Of a stretch of 64,000 bases of DNA, positions 53,709 to 63,488 are shown one piece after another. Every line of letters starts with the position of its first letter. Positions within the stretch are counted from its first letter, which is position 1. Origin of the DNA: Bog-159 sp035499555. GTDB taxonomy: Bacteria > Acidobacteriota > Terriglobia > Bryobacterales > Bryobacteraceae. Position numbers and translations under genes: made by a program. The DNA lies in the NCBI GenBank assembly GCA_035499555.1, contig DATJYO010000073.1:62001-126000 (forward strand). Direction: 5' to 3'. The notes under the pieces were generated by a model. The model saw only the letters and a program-made list of their open reading frames with translations, searched no databases and was not told where the DNA came from.

Positions 53709-55901
53709 TCAGCCGGCCCTGCGGACCACGTAGTAAGGCATTCCGGCAAGGTCGGGCGGGAAGCCCGGATGCAGCCAGGGGCGGTCCGGCGCCAGGGCCA
53801 ACTCGAAGTAATACTGCAGCGGGTACGGCGAGCCGGTGTACGTGCCCGGGATCGTGGCTGTATAGGCTGAGGCGCTGCGCTCCATCGCGGTGGACTGCCA
53901 CCGCTCGGCTTGATTGACGTGCCGGTAATAGAGCTTGGCCGTCGCCAGCATGGGACCGCTGATTTGCAGCGTGAGCGCCTGTGACGGCCGGAAGCGCGCC
54001 GGCACACGGTGCACGATCGCGGCCGTAGGACGCTGGGGCCGTCCGACGGCCTCGGCGATGGCCGCCTTCACGCGCGGGTCGTTGCCTTGCCTGGCGGCTG
54101 GCAGACGCTCCTCCAATCGTTGGATGTCGGCATCCATCGCCGGGAGACGATCGAGCCAGTGGCCGCGCAGCCAGGGCAATTCGCCGACCGTGATATCCGC
54201 AACGTAGATTCCCTTGGCATGGTCGGCCGCAGCCTGCCATGCGGATCGGGCGATACGGTAGAACCGCAGCGCCTCTGCGAGCGCGCTCCGGTCGCCGCTG
54301 CGCTCGTGAATGGCGAACAGGACGCCGGCCCGAAACTTTGCCGCAAAGAAGCGGCCCAGGCCCGCCTGAATCGCCAGATCGATCGCGACGCGGCGGTCTT
54401 GCACCGGCTGGGCCGCGTCCGCCAGGTCTTCCAGCCACTGCGCCACCTCGACGGGCGAATACTTGCCGCTCCGCGCATCCTGCAGCAACTCCGCGGCGAA
54501 ATCGTTGATCCGGGAGAAGAGCTGCGGATCGAGCGGGCTGGTGTTGCCGAAGGTTTTGGGCGCGGGAGTATCGGAGTATTCCGTTGTCGACGGCTCGACC
54601 AGCGACTGGTTGGTGTAGATCTCGGGCCAATAGTTGTTGTTTGCCGCGGAAGGCAGGTGCGCCGTGGTGACGATCGGCAGGATGCGGCTGGCGGCGGCCA
54701 GCGAAGCCTCGACATCCACCTGCGTATCCGGGTCGTAGAGTTTATGGCCCCACACACGATAGGTAGCCAGGTATTTCTCCCAATCCCATCGCGGCCGCAA
54801 TCGGGCGTCGGCATAGGCGCATCGGCCGGCCGTGCCGGAGGGCGGCGTACCCGATCCGCGGCGGCCCTTGAAGGAGAGCGGCTCCATGATTTCGGCGCCG
54901 CTCGTACCGCAAAATTGAAAGGCGCGCGCACACCCGCCGGCGAACACGGGATCGGCCCACAGCAGCAGTCTCTGGCTGCCCGGCCAAACGCGCCACAGGA
55001 TCTCGAAGCGCCGGTCTTCGCGCAGCAGGTCGGCATAGCCGTAACGCGTGAAGCTGCGCGAGCCGGTACTCAGGGCCATCAGGCCGCTATCGCGATGGCC
55101 GGCCTTAGGCACCTCCTGATCGCGGATGTCGGCCTGGTGGTACGGCATCCCCATGTGCTCGGCCCAGAACTTGGGTGACACGGTAACAGGCATTCCGGTG
55201 GCCAGCGCGCGATCGATCATGTCCTGGTCGATGCCCTTGGCGTGCAGATCGATCCCGACCGTGCGGCCGGCGCGCTTCACACCGTCGAAGACGGTACTCC
55301 AAAACGTATAGCTGCGCTCGACGACGCCGCTTTCCCCGTGGGTGCGGAGGGTGACCCCGGTGATCGCCGGACAAGTGCGTAGCAGAGCCGTCAGTGCATC
55401 GCGGCAGTAGGGGCCGTGGTTATCGGCGTCGAGTCCCGCGATGGTGTAGTTCGCGTGCGGGCTGTTCTCCCAGCGGTAGCCGTGCATCCACAGTCCCAAC
55501 TGGAATTCGAGGCCGTGGCTGGCGGTCTGCTCGCTAATGAAGCGCAGCGTTTCCAGGTTCCGGTCGCGCTCGGATTCCGGCAGGTTTACCGCGCGGACCG
55601 CATAGCCGGGCACGGAGACGAGGAAGGGGTAGGCGAACAGGAAATAGGCATCGGTGACCTCGCGTAGAAAGTCGTAACCCAGGCCGAAGCTCAGATGGAA
55701 GCGGTTGAACCGGTTCTCGGCGAGCATGGCGAGGTAGTGCCGCCACATCTCGCGATCGTAAAACCAGGGCTTGTCTTCCACTTCGCTGGCGAAGAGCCGT
55801 TGCACGCTGCGGATGCGGTTGGCGGGCGGCTTCCCGGATTGCGCCCGCGCGGATGTGCCCGCCAGGACGCCGGCGGTGAGGATGAATTCGCGGCGGTTCA
55901 C
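53709..55901 (-). CDS. Tat-exported glycosidase-like protein of unknown family
   Basis: This 730-residue protein starts at a GTG and carries a Tat signal (MNRREFILTAGVLAGTSARA). The N-terminal 350 residues read like a TIM barrel: REMWRHYLAMLAENRFNRFHLSFGLGYDF, FISEQTASHGLEFQLGLWMHGY, ITGVTLRTHGESGVVE, VGIDLHAKGI and VSPKFWAEHMGMPYHQADI. The last 250 are helical, then beta-rich (TLQISGPMLATAKLYYRH). Residues in GESGVVE could be catalytic. Distant similarity to alpha-glucuronidase-type barrels is possible but not certain. It faces the redox cluster convergently. Confidence 0.6.
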   Translation of the reverse strand: MNRREFILTAGVLAGTSARAQSGKPPANRIRSVQRLFASEVEDKPWFYDREMWRHYLAMLAENRFNRFHLSFGLGYDFLREVTDAYFLFAYPFLVSVPGYAVRAVNLPESERDRNLETLRFISEQTASHGLEFQLGLWMHGYRWENSPHANYTIAGLDADNHGPYCRDALTALLRTCPAITGVTLRTHGESGVVERSYTFWSTVFDGVKRAGRTVGIDLHAKGIDQDMIDRALATGMPVTVSPKFWAEHMGMPYHQADIRDQEVPKAGHRDSGLMALSTGSRSFTRYGYADLLREDRRFEILWRVWPGSQRLLLWADPVFAGGCARAFQFCGTSGAEIMEPLSFKGRRGSGTPPSGTAGRCAYADARLRPRWDWEKYLATYRVWGHKLYDPDTQVDVEASLAAASRILPIVTTAHLPSAANNNYWPEIYTNQSLVEPSTTEYSDTPAPKTFGNTSPLDPQLFSRINDFAAELLQDARSGKYSPVEVAQWLEDLADAAQPVQDRRVAIDLAIQAGLGRFFAAKFRAGVLFAIHERSGDRSALAEALRFYRIARSAWQAAADHAKGIYVADITVGELPWLRGHWLDRLPAMDADIQRLEERLPAARQGNDPRVKAAIAEAVGRPQRPTAAIVHRVPARFRPSQALTLQISGPMLATAKLYYRHVNQAERWQSTAMERSASAYTATIPGTYTGSPYPLQYYFELALAPDRPWLHPGFPPDLAGMPYYVVRRAG

Positions 55902-55923
55902 AACCGGATTGTACTGCGCATCC

Positions 55924-58425
55924 TTACTCGTGGCGCAAGGCCACCATCGGATCGACGCGGGCCGCCCGGCGCGCGGGCACGTAGCAGGCTACCAGCGAGA
56001 TGGCGCCCAGTATGAGCGGGACGCTAATCAGCACCGCCGGATCCAGAGCCTTGACGCCGTAGAGCAGGCTGGCTAATGCCTTGCCTACGGCCGCGGAAAG
56101 CAGCAGCCCCACGCCCGTGCTGACCGCGGTCAGGAGCAAGCCCTCCCGCAGGATCATGCGCAAGGTCGTACCGGAACCGGAGCCCAGGGCCATGCGGATA
56201 CCAATCTCGCGCGTGCGGCGCGCCACGGTGTACGAACGCACGCCGTACAGGCCCACCATGGCCACCAGGAGCGCCACTCCGCCGAAGATACCGAACATCC
56301 ACGCGCCGGTCCTTACCGTCCACAGATCGAAACTCGATTCCAGGTGGGCGCGCAGGGTGCGCAAATAGATCAGCGGCAGCCGTTCGTCTACCGAATGGAT
56401 CTGCCGGCGCACCGTTTCCAGCAGCGCAGCCTGTGCGGCCGGTCCGGAAAACGCGGCCCGCAGGTGGATATTCATGTCCGACTGGTAGTGTTGCGCGAAG
56501 GGCACGTAGAGGTGCGGTGAGATTCCCTCGCCGCCGAAAATGTTCTCCTGCACCGGGCCGACGACGCCCACCACCAGCGCGTCGATTCCCTGATTGGCCG
56601 AGTCGCCCTCCACGATGTGGACGTATTGTCCGATGGGGTCCTCGTGCGGCCACAGACGGTCGGCCGCCAGTTTGTCGAGAAGGGCCACCGGCCGTGTGGT
56701 GCCGGACTCGCCGGCTACGAACGATCGTCCGCGGAGAATGGGGATTCCCAGCGTCTGAAAATAGTCTTCGCTCACGATGTTGTACCGGACCCCGATGGAC
56801 GTCTGGCTGCCGTGGCCCTTTTGAATGTCTTTGCCGAGGGAGATCATCCCGAACGGCACCGTCGCCGCGAGACTCGCGCTCTGGACGCCCGGCACAGCCC
56901 GCAGCCGGTCCAGCAGGGTGGCATATATCTGGCGCCCGCGTGCCTCATCGTATCCCGCCAAGCCGGGATCGACTTCGGCGATCACGCCGTTGTCCATACG
57001 GAATCCCGGCTCGACCTGCGCCACGCGCAGAGAGCTGCGGACGAAGAGGCCGGCGGCGGTCAGCAGGACCAGCGACAGGGAAAGCTGGCTCATCACCAGC
57101 AGATTCCGCCGCGACCAAAGCCGGCGCGGCTTGCCCCGCTCCAGTTCCTCGTATTCGCCTTGTTTCAAGCCGGACACCAGATCGGGCCGGCACTGGCTCC
57201 AGGCCGGGCCGACGCTGAAGACCAAGGTGCTGAAGCCACTGAAGGCCAGCGTGGCGAGCAATACCCGGAGATCGGGGCCGCCTGCATAGACCAGATCGAT
57301 GGGCGCCAGGATGGAGAAGGACGAGACCAGCGCCGTCGTGCCCCAATAGGCCACGGCGAGGGCCGCCGCCCCGCCGGCCAGAGCCAGCAACAAGCCTTCG
57401 GTTACGAACTGCCGGACGATCCGCAGGCGGTCGCCGCCGAGGGCCAGGCGTACCGCGATCTCTTTGCGGCGCGCCGCGCCGCGCGCCATCATCATGTTCG
57501 CCACATTCATGCAGGCGATCAGCAATACGACGCCGGCAGCGGCCAGCAGCAGCACGGAAGGCAGGAACAGGAACCGGTCGTTGGCCGGATTGGTGGAAAT
57601 ATTCATGCGCGAAAGAGGACGCGCAATGAAGGTCTGGTTCTTGTTCTCGGCCGGATAGGCTCGCGCCAGGGCGGAGGCGGCCAGGGCCAGCCGGGAATCG
57701 GCAGCCTGCGGCGTCACGCCGTGGCGCAGGCGTCCCACCAGGATCAAATCGTAGGTGTCGCGCGCCGCCAGCCGCCGCCCTTGTCCGCCGAAGGTGTTGC
57801 GTACGTCATCATAGACGCCCAGCGGCAGGTAGAGGGTCGGGCTGATCAGCGCGGTGGTGCCGGTGAATCCTTTGGGAGCGATGCCGACGATCGTGTAGAG
57901 CCGTCCGTTCACCCGCAGTGTCTTACCGCTGATTCCGGGATCGGCGCCCATTTTCCGCCAAAGCGGATAGCTGACGATGGCCACCGCGATGCCGGAGCCC
58001 GGGCGCTCCTCTTCGCGCGTGAATCCGCGGCCGCGATATAGCGGGACGCCGAATGTGTCGAAGAAATTCGCGGAGACGATATCGGCGAACACCCGCCGCG
58101 TGGAGTCGCCCTCGCTGAGGCCGACCAGCGCCAGGTTGTGCGCCGCCAGGCTGCGGAAAAGGGAATTGTCGCGCAGATCGGCGTAGGTCGCATAGGAGAA
58201 GCCGCGATAGGTGTCCGGCTTGACCGTGTCACGGCTGTAGACGCCGGTTAGCTCCTCCGGGTGGCTGATCACCAGCGGCTTCAGCAGGAAGGAGTTGATC
58301 AGCGTGAAAATCGCGGCGTTCGCGCCGATGCCGAGGGCCAGTACGGCGACTGTGGCGGCCGCGAATCCCGGCTGCCGGCCGAGGGAGCGCGCTGCGTGGC
58401 GAATGTCTCTGAAAAGTGTGCCCAT
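55924..58425 (-). CDS. ADOP-family ABC transporter permease (MacB/FtsX type)
   Basis: This 833-residue membrane protein has the same double-FtsX architecture as the permease at 9177-11627. It starts MGTLFRDIRHAARSLGRQPGFAAATVAVLALGIGANAAIFT, has ARRKEIAVRLALGGDR after the first helix set, a second periplasmic domain, RRTREIGIRMALGSGSG and the terminal RRAARVDPMVALRHE. The N-terminal 30 residues are the ADOP-specific helical extension. The ATG at 58425 has GGAG 7 bases upstream. No ATPase is adjacent. It is 22 bases downstream of the glycosidase-like gene's upstream end, possibly one transcript with it. Confidence 0.88.
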   Translation of the reverse strand: MGTLFRDIRHAARSLGRQPGFAAATVAVLALGIGANAAIFTLINSFLLKPLVISHPEELTGVYSRDTVKPDTYRGFSYATYADLRDNSLFRSLAAHNLALVGLSEGDSTRRVFADIVSANFFDTFGVPLYRGRGFTREEERPGSGIAVAIVSYPLWRKMGADPGISGKTLRVNGRLYTIVGIAPKGFTGTTALISPTLYLPLGVYDDVRNTFGGQGRRLAARDTYDLILVGRLRHGVTPQAADSRLALAASALARAYPAENKNQTFIARPLSRMNISTNPANDRFLFLPSVLLLAAAGVVLLIACMNVANMMMARGAARRKEIAVRLALGGDRLRIVRQFVTEGLLLALAGGAAALAVAYWGTTALVSSFSILAPIDLVYAGGPDLRVLLATLAFSGFSTLVFSVGPAWSQCRPDLVSGLKQGEYEELERGKPRRLWSRRNLLVMSQLSLSLVLLTAAGLFVRSSLRVAQVEPGFRMDNGVIAEVDPGLAGYDEARGRQIYATLLDRLRAVPGVQSASLAATVPFGMISLGKDIQKGHGSQTSIGVRYNIVSEDYFQTLGIPILRGRSFVAGESGTTRPVALLDKLAADRLWPHEDPIGQYVHIVEGDSANQGIDALVVGVVGPVQENIFGGEGISPHLYVPFAQHYQSDMNIHLRAAFSGPAAQAALLETVRRQIHSVDERLPLIYLRTLRAHLESSFDLWTVRTGAWMFGIFGGVALLVAMVGLYGVRSYTVARRTREIGIRMALGSGSGTTLRMILREGLLLTAVSTGVGLLLSAAVGKALASLLYGVKALDPAVLISVPLILGAISLVACYVPARRAARVDPMVALRHE

Positions 58426-58548
58426 GGATGACTCCGACAACTCGTGATTAGCTACGCAGCCATGTTGTTGGCAGTTCGATAATTTTTACGCAGCGAGATC
58501 CCGGGCGGCTTGACACACCTCGCGCGCCGTCTCTATACTCGACCAGGA

Positions 58549-59868
58549 ATGAAACGCCGAACCTTCTGCGGGCTTCCTCTTGCGGCGTTGCCCGCATGGT
58601 CCCAAGCGGATCCGGGCGCGCCTAAAGCTGCAGTCGAGCGATGGAAAGACCTGCGCTTCGGCATGTTCATCCACTGGGGGCCGGTCAGCATCGTCGGCAC
58701 GGAAATCAGTTGGTCGCGCGCGGGAGAGCGCCGCGGCCGGCACGACGCGCATACCGGGAATGTCCCGGTGGAGATCTACGATAACCTTTACCGAATCTTT
58801 AACCCGGTGAAGTTCGTCCCCGATCAATGGGTTCAACTGGCCAAGGACGCCGGGATGCGTTATCTGGTGTTCACCACCAAGCACCACGACGGTTTCTGCA
58901 ACTTCGACTCCCGCCTTACCGACTACAAGATCACCAGTCCGCGCTCGCCCTACGGCAAGGACATCGTGCGCCAGATTGCGGACGCCTGTCACCGCGGCGG
59001 AATCGGCTGGGGCGTGTACTACTCCCAACCCGACTGGCACCATCCGGACTATCGCAACGGCGCTGCCCACAGCAAGTACATCGCATACCTGCACGGGCAG
59101 GTGCGTGAACTGTTGACCAACTATGGCAAGACCGGGATGTGGTTCTTCGACGGCCTGGGCGGCACCGCGGCGGATTGGGACGCGCCGCGGCTGATTCGCA
59201 TGATGCGGGAGTTGCAGCCGGACCTGGTGATCAACGATCGCGCAGGGGTGCCCGCCGACTACGATACGCCGGAACAGACCATCGGCGCGTTTCAGGACAA
59301 GCGTCCGTGGGAGACCTGCGCCACGGTGGGACAGCAGTGGGCCTACAACCCGGACGACATTCTCCGCCCTTTCGACGAATGCCTGCGCGGATTAGTGTGC
59401 TGCGCCATCGGCGACGGCAACCTGCTGTTCAACGTCGGCCCCCGGCCGGACGGCCGGATTGAGGATTCACACGCGGCCCGTTTGCGCGAGATGGGTGCGT
59501 TTCTCAAGCAATATGGCGAGAGTATCTATGCCACGCGCGGGGGACCGTTTGTAGCCCCGGATGAAGGGAAGCGAAAGGACGAGAGCTTCGACATGCCGGA
59601 GGGCAGGTGGTGGGGCGGCAGCACGCACCAGGGGAAGGCGATCTATCTGCACATCCTGCGCTGGCCGTCCGACGTCATCTCGCTGCCGGCGATTCCGCTC
59701 CGCGTTGTGCGCCACGCAGCGCTCACGGGCGGCCGGGCCTCGGTCAGCCAGTCCGCCGCGGGAATCCAGGTGAAGGTTGAGGCGGCTGGACGCCATGCGG
59801 TGGATACGATCGTCAAGCTCGAGCTCGACGGTCCCGCGGGAACCATTCCGGCCATGCGGGAAAGTTGA
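58549..59868 (+). CDS. Secreted alpha-L-fucosidase, glycoside hydrolase family 29
   Basis: This 439-residue protein begins with a Tat/Sec-like signal (MKRRTFCGLPLAALPAWSQA). The GH29 barrel is clear: WKDLRFGMFIHWGP, YLVFTTKHHDGFCNFDS, GVYYSQPDWHHPDY, and the nucleophile Asp201 in GMWFFDGLGG. The acid/base is likely in the variable EQTIGAFQDKRPWETC segment. GDGNLLFNVGPRPDGRI is the usual end of the barrel, followed by a C-terminal beta domain. It should release alpha-L-fucose from glycans outside the cell membrane. Convergent with the ADOP permease at 59884. Confidence 0.9.
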   Translation: MKRRTFCGLPLAALPAWSQADPGAPKAAVERWKDLRFGMFIHWGPVSIVGTEISWSRAGERRGRHDAHTGNVPVEIYDNLYRIFNPVKFVPDQWVQLAKDAGMRYLVFTTKHHDGFCNFDSRLTDYKITSPRSPYGKDIVRQIADACHRGGIGWGVYYSQPDWHHPDYRNGAAHSKYIAYLHGQVRELLTNYGKTGMWFFDGLGGTAADWDAPRLIRMMRELQPDLVINDRAGVPADYDTPEQTIGAFQDKRPWETCATVGQQWAYNPDDILRPFDECLRGLVCCAIGDGNLLFNVGPRPDGRIEDSHAARLREMGAFLKQYGESIYATRGGPFVAPDEGKRKDESFDMPEGRWWGGSTHQGKAIYLHILRWPSDVISLPAIPLRVVRHAALTGGRASVSQSAAGIQVKVEAAGRHAVDTIVKLELDGPAGTIPAMRES

Positions 59869-59883
59869 GCGACACCGTACGCC

Positions 59884-62442
59884 CTACTCCATGCGCAGCG
59901 CTTCGGTAGGCGATATGGATGCCGCCCGGCTGGCCGGAACAATAGCCGCCGCAAAAGCGCACGCCGACAATGCGACCGTAGCCACGATCAGGGCCGGCGG
60001 GTCCCAACTGGTGACGCCGTAAAGCTCGGCGGAGAGCAGGCGCCCGGCGCCGATGGCCAGCGGGACGCCCAGGAGCAACCCCAGGAACGCGCGGCGGGTC
60101 GCGCCCCGCAACACCAGTTGCACGATCCTGGAGCGATCGGCGCCCAGCGCCATGCGGATGCCGATTTCGTTGGTCCGCCGCGCTACCGCATAGGCCGTGA
60201 CGCCGTACAGGCCCACCGCCGCGAGCAGCAGAGCCACGATGCCGAACAGGCTGGCCAGGCCGGCTACGGCGCGCTCCTGGTCGAAGGAGAGGGCCACCTG
60301 ATCCTGCATCGTCCGCACGCTGGTAATCGTCAGATTCGGATCGACCTCGGCCAGCGTCTTGGTGAGCAGGGGCTGCAGTTGCCCCAACGGAATATCGGTT
60401 ACCAGCATGAGGCCGCCGATGAAATGCGAGCGTAGTTCGAGCTTGCGTAATAGTTCATCGCGGTAGTCGACACGCTGCGCCAGGGGGACGAAGAACATGG
60501 GTCGCGCCGGCCGGTTCAAGGCAAAGCCCGCGAACTTGGCGTCGCGCACCACACCCACGATGCGGAAGGTACCGGCGTTTTCCGGCAGGTCCAGGCCGAA
60601 GTGCTGATCGAGCGGGTCCTCGCTGCTTTTGAAGAAACGCTTCACGAACGCCTGATTGACCACCGCCACCGGCGCCGTGGTTTCGTTGTCGGCCGCGGTG
60701 AAGCCGCGGCCGCGCAGGATCTGCATTCCGAAATTCTGCTGATAATTGGCACTGACGCGGTCCCACGACGCACCGCTATCGTCGCTCATTTTGGCCGGCG
60801 GATGGCCGCTGACGAAGATCATCTCTCCCCAGTTGTTGGTGAGCGGGTTGTATAAAGCCAGTCCGGATCCGCGCACGCCCGGCAGCCGGTTGAGGCTCTC
60901 TTCCATGCGGCGGTAAAGCGCCGCCAGTTGCGGCTGGGTATAGCTGGCCGGCAGGTTCTCCAGCGAGACAACCACCCGCCCTCGAATCTGATATCCGAAG
61001 TCCTGGTTCTCGAGCTTACCGAGGCTGCGGGCCAGCAGCGTGGCTCCCGCTACCAGGACGACCGACAGGGTGGCCTGCCCGATCACCAGCGCCTGGCTGG
61101 CAAACGAGGAGTGGTCCGTGCTGCCGCGGCCCGATCCGCGCAAGGCCTCCGCCGGATCGGTGCGCGTGGCGAACCATGCCGGCGCGGCGCCGAATACGAT
61201 GCCGGTCGCCAGCGCCAGCCCGAACGCGAAGCCCAAGATCCGGAGCGAGGGCGCGGTGCTGATGGGAAGGAAGTGGGAACTGTGGAACGCCAGGGCGAGC
61301 AGCAACCGGGCGGCGCCGCTGGCCACCACCAGCCCGGCGATACCTCCGCCGATGGCCAGCAGTACGCTTTCCGTGAGGCCTTGCATCACCACCTGCCGCC
61401 GCGAGGCGCCCACCGCCAGGCGCACCGCCGTCTGTCCCCGCCGCGCTACCGAGCGCGCCAGCAGCAGGTTGGCGACGTTGGCACAGGCGATCAGCAGCAC
61501 CAGTCCGCATACCGTAAAGAGAATCTGCAGGCTGCGGCCATACTGCTCCTTCAGCACCGCGACACCGCCTCCTGCCGGTACCAGCTTGATGAACTGCTTG
61601 GGCATCATACGCAGAACGTCGGGCATCCAGTTGGGGGGATAACCGGAATCGTTCTGGAGCCACTGGCGCAGCACACCGGTCAGCCGCGGCGCCATTCCCG
61701 CCGTGGTGGCGCCCGGCCGCAGACGCCCGATCATCCGCAGCCATGCGGAAACGGGTTGATGCAGCAGGCCTCCGTTGCCGTCAATCAGCGGCTCCTGCTG
61801 CAGGGGCAACCAGATGTCCGGCGGATCGCTTTGCAGGGTTTCGCCGATGAAACCGGCCGGCCCGACTCCGATCACGGTAAACGGATGGCCGTCGAGCACG
61901 AAGGTCGCACCCACTACCGATGGATCGCCCCCGTACACGGTCTGCCAGGCATGGTGGCTCAACACGGCGACCGGCGGGGCTCCGGGTTGGTCGTCATCCT
62001 TCGTGAAAACCCGTCCGCCGAATGCGCCCACGCCGAGCGTGGAGAAGTAATTGCCGGTCACGTACTCGGACGACAGGGGCCGGGCGGCCGCGTCCACACC
62101 CTGCCGCCGCGCGCTCAGACCCCTGCGCCCTGCCTGGAAGGCCGTCACCTGCTCGAACTCGGGCACCGCCGCCCGCAAGCGCTCGAAGAGGGGATAAGAG
62201 TACATTCCCCATTGATCCTGCGGACCGCCTTCCACGCAGCAATCGTTGCCCTCGCCGACCCGGTAGAGCCGGCCCGGATCGGAGACCGGCAACGAACGCA
62301 GCATTACGGCATCGATCAGCGTGAATATCGCAGTGGTGCCGCCGATTCCCAGCGCCAGCGTGAGGATGGCCGCAGTGGAAAAGACCGGAGATTGCCGGAA
62401 CTGCCGGAGGGCGTAGCGAATATCAGCGAGAAGATCGCGCAT
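59884..62442 (-). CDS. ADOP-family ABC transporter permease (MacB/FtsX type)
   Basis: This 852-residue permease is the third in the window. It opens MRDLLADIRYALRQFRQSPVFSTAAILTLALGIGGTTAIFT, carries SVARRGQTAVRLAVGASR after the first helices and VARRTNEIGIRMALGADR before the last ones, and ends with SRAASISPTEALRME. AAAAGGAACAG precedes the ATG. An unusual early Cys pair (EGNDCCVEGG) lies in the periplasmic domain. It is divergent from the NmrA-like gene at 62521. It is clearly diverged from the other two copies, so the three are old paralogues, not recent repeats. Confidence 0.88.
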   Translation of the reverse strand: MRDLLADIRYALRQFRQSPVFSTAAILTLALGIGGTTAIFTLIDAVMLRSLPVSDPGRLYRVGEGNDCCVEGGPQDQWGMYSYPLFERLRAAVPEFEQVTAFQAGRRGLSARRQGVDAAARPLSSEYVTGNYFSTLGVGAFGGRVFTKDDDQPGAPPVAVLSHHAWQTVYGGDPSVVGATFVLDGHPFTVIGVGPAGFIGETLQSDPPDIWLPLQQEPLIDGNGGLLHQPVSAWLRMIGRLRPGATTAGMAPRLTGVLRQWLQNDSGYPPNWMPDVLRMMPKQFIKLVPAGGGVAVLKEQYGRSLQILFTVCGLVLLIACANVANLLLARSVARRGQTAVRLAVGASRRQVVMQGLTESVLLAIGGGIAGLVVASGAARLLLALAFHSSHFLPISTAPSLRILGFAFGLALATGIVFGAAPAWFATRTDPAEALRGSGRGSTDHSSFASQALVIGQATLSVVLVAGATLLARSLGKLENQDFGYQIRGRVVVSLENLPASYTQPQLAALYRRMEESLNRLPGVRGSGLALYNPLTNNWGEMIFVSGHPPAKMSDDSGASWDRVSANYQQNFGMQILRGRGFTAADNETTAPVAVVNQAFVKRFFKSSEDPLDQHFGLDLPENAGTFRIVGVVRDAKFAGFALNRPARPMFFVPLAQRVDYRDELLRKLELRSHFIGGLMLVTDIPLGQLQPLLTKTLAEVDPNLTITSVRTMQDQVALSFDQERAVAGLASLFGIVALLLAAVGLYGVTAYAVARRTNEIGIRMALGADRSRIVQLVLRGATRRAFLGLLLGVPLAIGAGRLLSAELYGVTSWDPPALIVATVALSACAFAAAIVPASRAASISPTEALRME

Positions 62443-62520
62443 ACTGTTCCTTTTTTAGTTCTACGAACGGGCAGCCCTGCCAGTTCCGAAACTTCTTAGG
62501 ATGCAGGTACACTGGTTCCC

Positions 62521-63372
62521 ATGCAAAGGATTCTGGTCACGGGGGCTACCGGCAACGTCGGCGGTCAAGTCGTTTCGCAATTGCTCACCATGGGTGTGAA
62601 TATTCGGGCGATGGTACGCCATCCGGGGTCCGCGCATCTGCCGCGCCAGGTGGAGGTGATGCGCGGCGATCTGATGAGCCCGGAGAGCCTCGCCGGATGC
62701 CTGGAAGGCGTGGATGCCGTATTCCTGGTATGGGCGGCGCCTGCGACGGGCGTTGTGCCGGCGCTGGAGCGGATAACGAAAACCGTTCCGCGGGTTGTCT
62801 TCCTGTCGAATCTCACTGTGCGCGACGACGTCGAAGAACAGAACTATGCCGTGTCGGATCTGCACATCGGGATCGAGCGGTCGATTGCGGCATCCGGTGT
62901 CAGATGGACGTTCCTGCGGCCCGGGGCATTCGCCACCAACGCCCGGATCTGGTGGGCACGGCAGATCCGCGGCGCCAACGTGGTGCGCTGGCCCTATGCG
63001 GACGCCGCCACATCGCCAATCCACGAAGGGGACATCGCCGCGGTGGCCGTCCGTGCCCTGTGCCAGGATGGCCATGCCGGAGCCAGGTATCTCCTCACCG
63101 GCCCGGCGTCGCTCACACACCGGGAACAGATCCGCATCCTGGGTGAGGCGATCGGCCGTCCCCTCCATTACGAGGAGATCGCGCCGGAAGTGGCGCGGCG
63201 TGAAATGACCGCGATCATGCCGCCGGCGATTGCGGATATGTTACTCGGTGCCTGGTCCAACGCGGCGGGAAGACCGGCGCCTGTTACTGCCACGGTGGCG
63301 GAAATCACCGGCCGGCCGGCGCGTTCCTTTCACGAGTGGGCCATGGATCACACGCGCGAGTTCCAACCATAA
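62521..63372 (+). CDS. NmrA-like NAD(P)-binding protein
   Basis: This 283-residue atypical SDR has MQRILVTGATGNVGGQVVSQLL at the N-terminus, RAMVRHPG, VDAVFLVWAAP, VVFLSNLTV and the substrate-side motif WTFLRPGAFATNARIWW. It closely resembles the NmrA-like protein at 39243-40109 in layout (SPIHEGDIAAVAVRALC versus FIHSGDIAAVAVQALT), so they are paralogues. Function is likely quinone or other small-molecule reduction, or redox sensing. It has no neighbouring regulator here. Confidence 0.82.
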   Translation: MQRILVTGATGNVGGQVVSQLLTMGVNIRAMVRHPGSAHLPRQVEVMRGDLMSPESLAGCLEGVDAVFLVWAAPATGVVPALERITKTVPRVVFLSNLTVRDDVEEQNYAVSDLHIGIERSIAASGVRWTFLRPGAFATNARIWWARQIRGANVVRWPYADAATSPIHEGDIAAVAVRALCQDGHAGARYLLTGPASLTHREQIRILGEAIGRPLHYEEIAPEVARREMTAIMPPAIADMLLGAWSNAAGRPAPVTATVAEITGRPARSFHEWAMDHTREFQP

Positions 63373-63488
63373 CCGGCGGCGGGGCTGGGGGAGCTGAGAG
63401 CCGTGACTGCGAAAAACAGCGTCCCCGTTGGTGGGCGCATGGGTGTTGATTAGATAACAGCGGCTGCGCGCTATGATTTGAGGCTGAG

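Noticed and set aside
51554..54007. 817-codon minus-strand frame opposite the GltD-like gene
   Set aside because: Low-complexity Arg/Gly/Ala-rich translation without domains; a shadow of the redox cluster gene.
56617..58041. 474-codon plus-strand frame opposite the ADOP permease
   Set aside because: Composition typical of an antisense shadow (Gln, Gly, Arg, His rich) with no domain.
60928..62499. 523-codon plus-strand frame opposite the third ADOP permease
   Set aside because: Antisense shadow of a well-supported gene; no recognisable domain or ribosome binding site.
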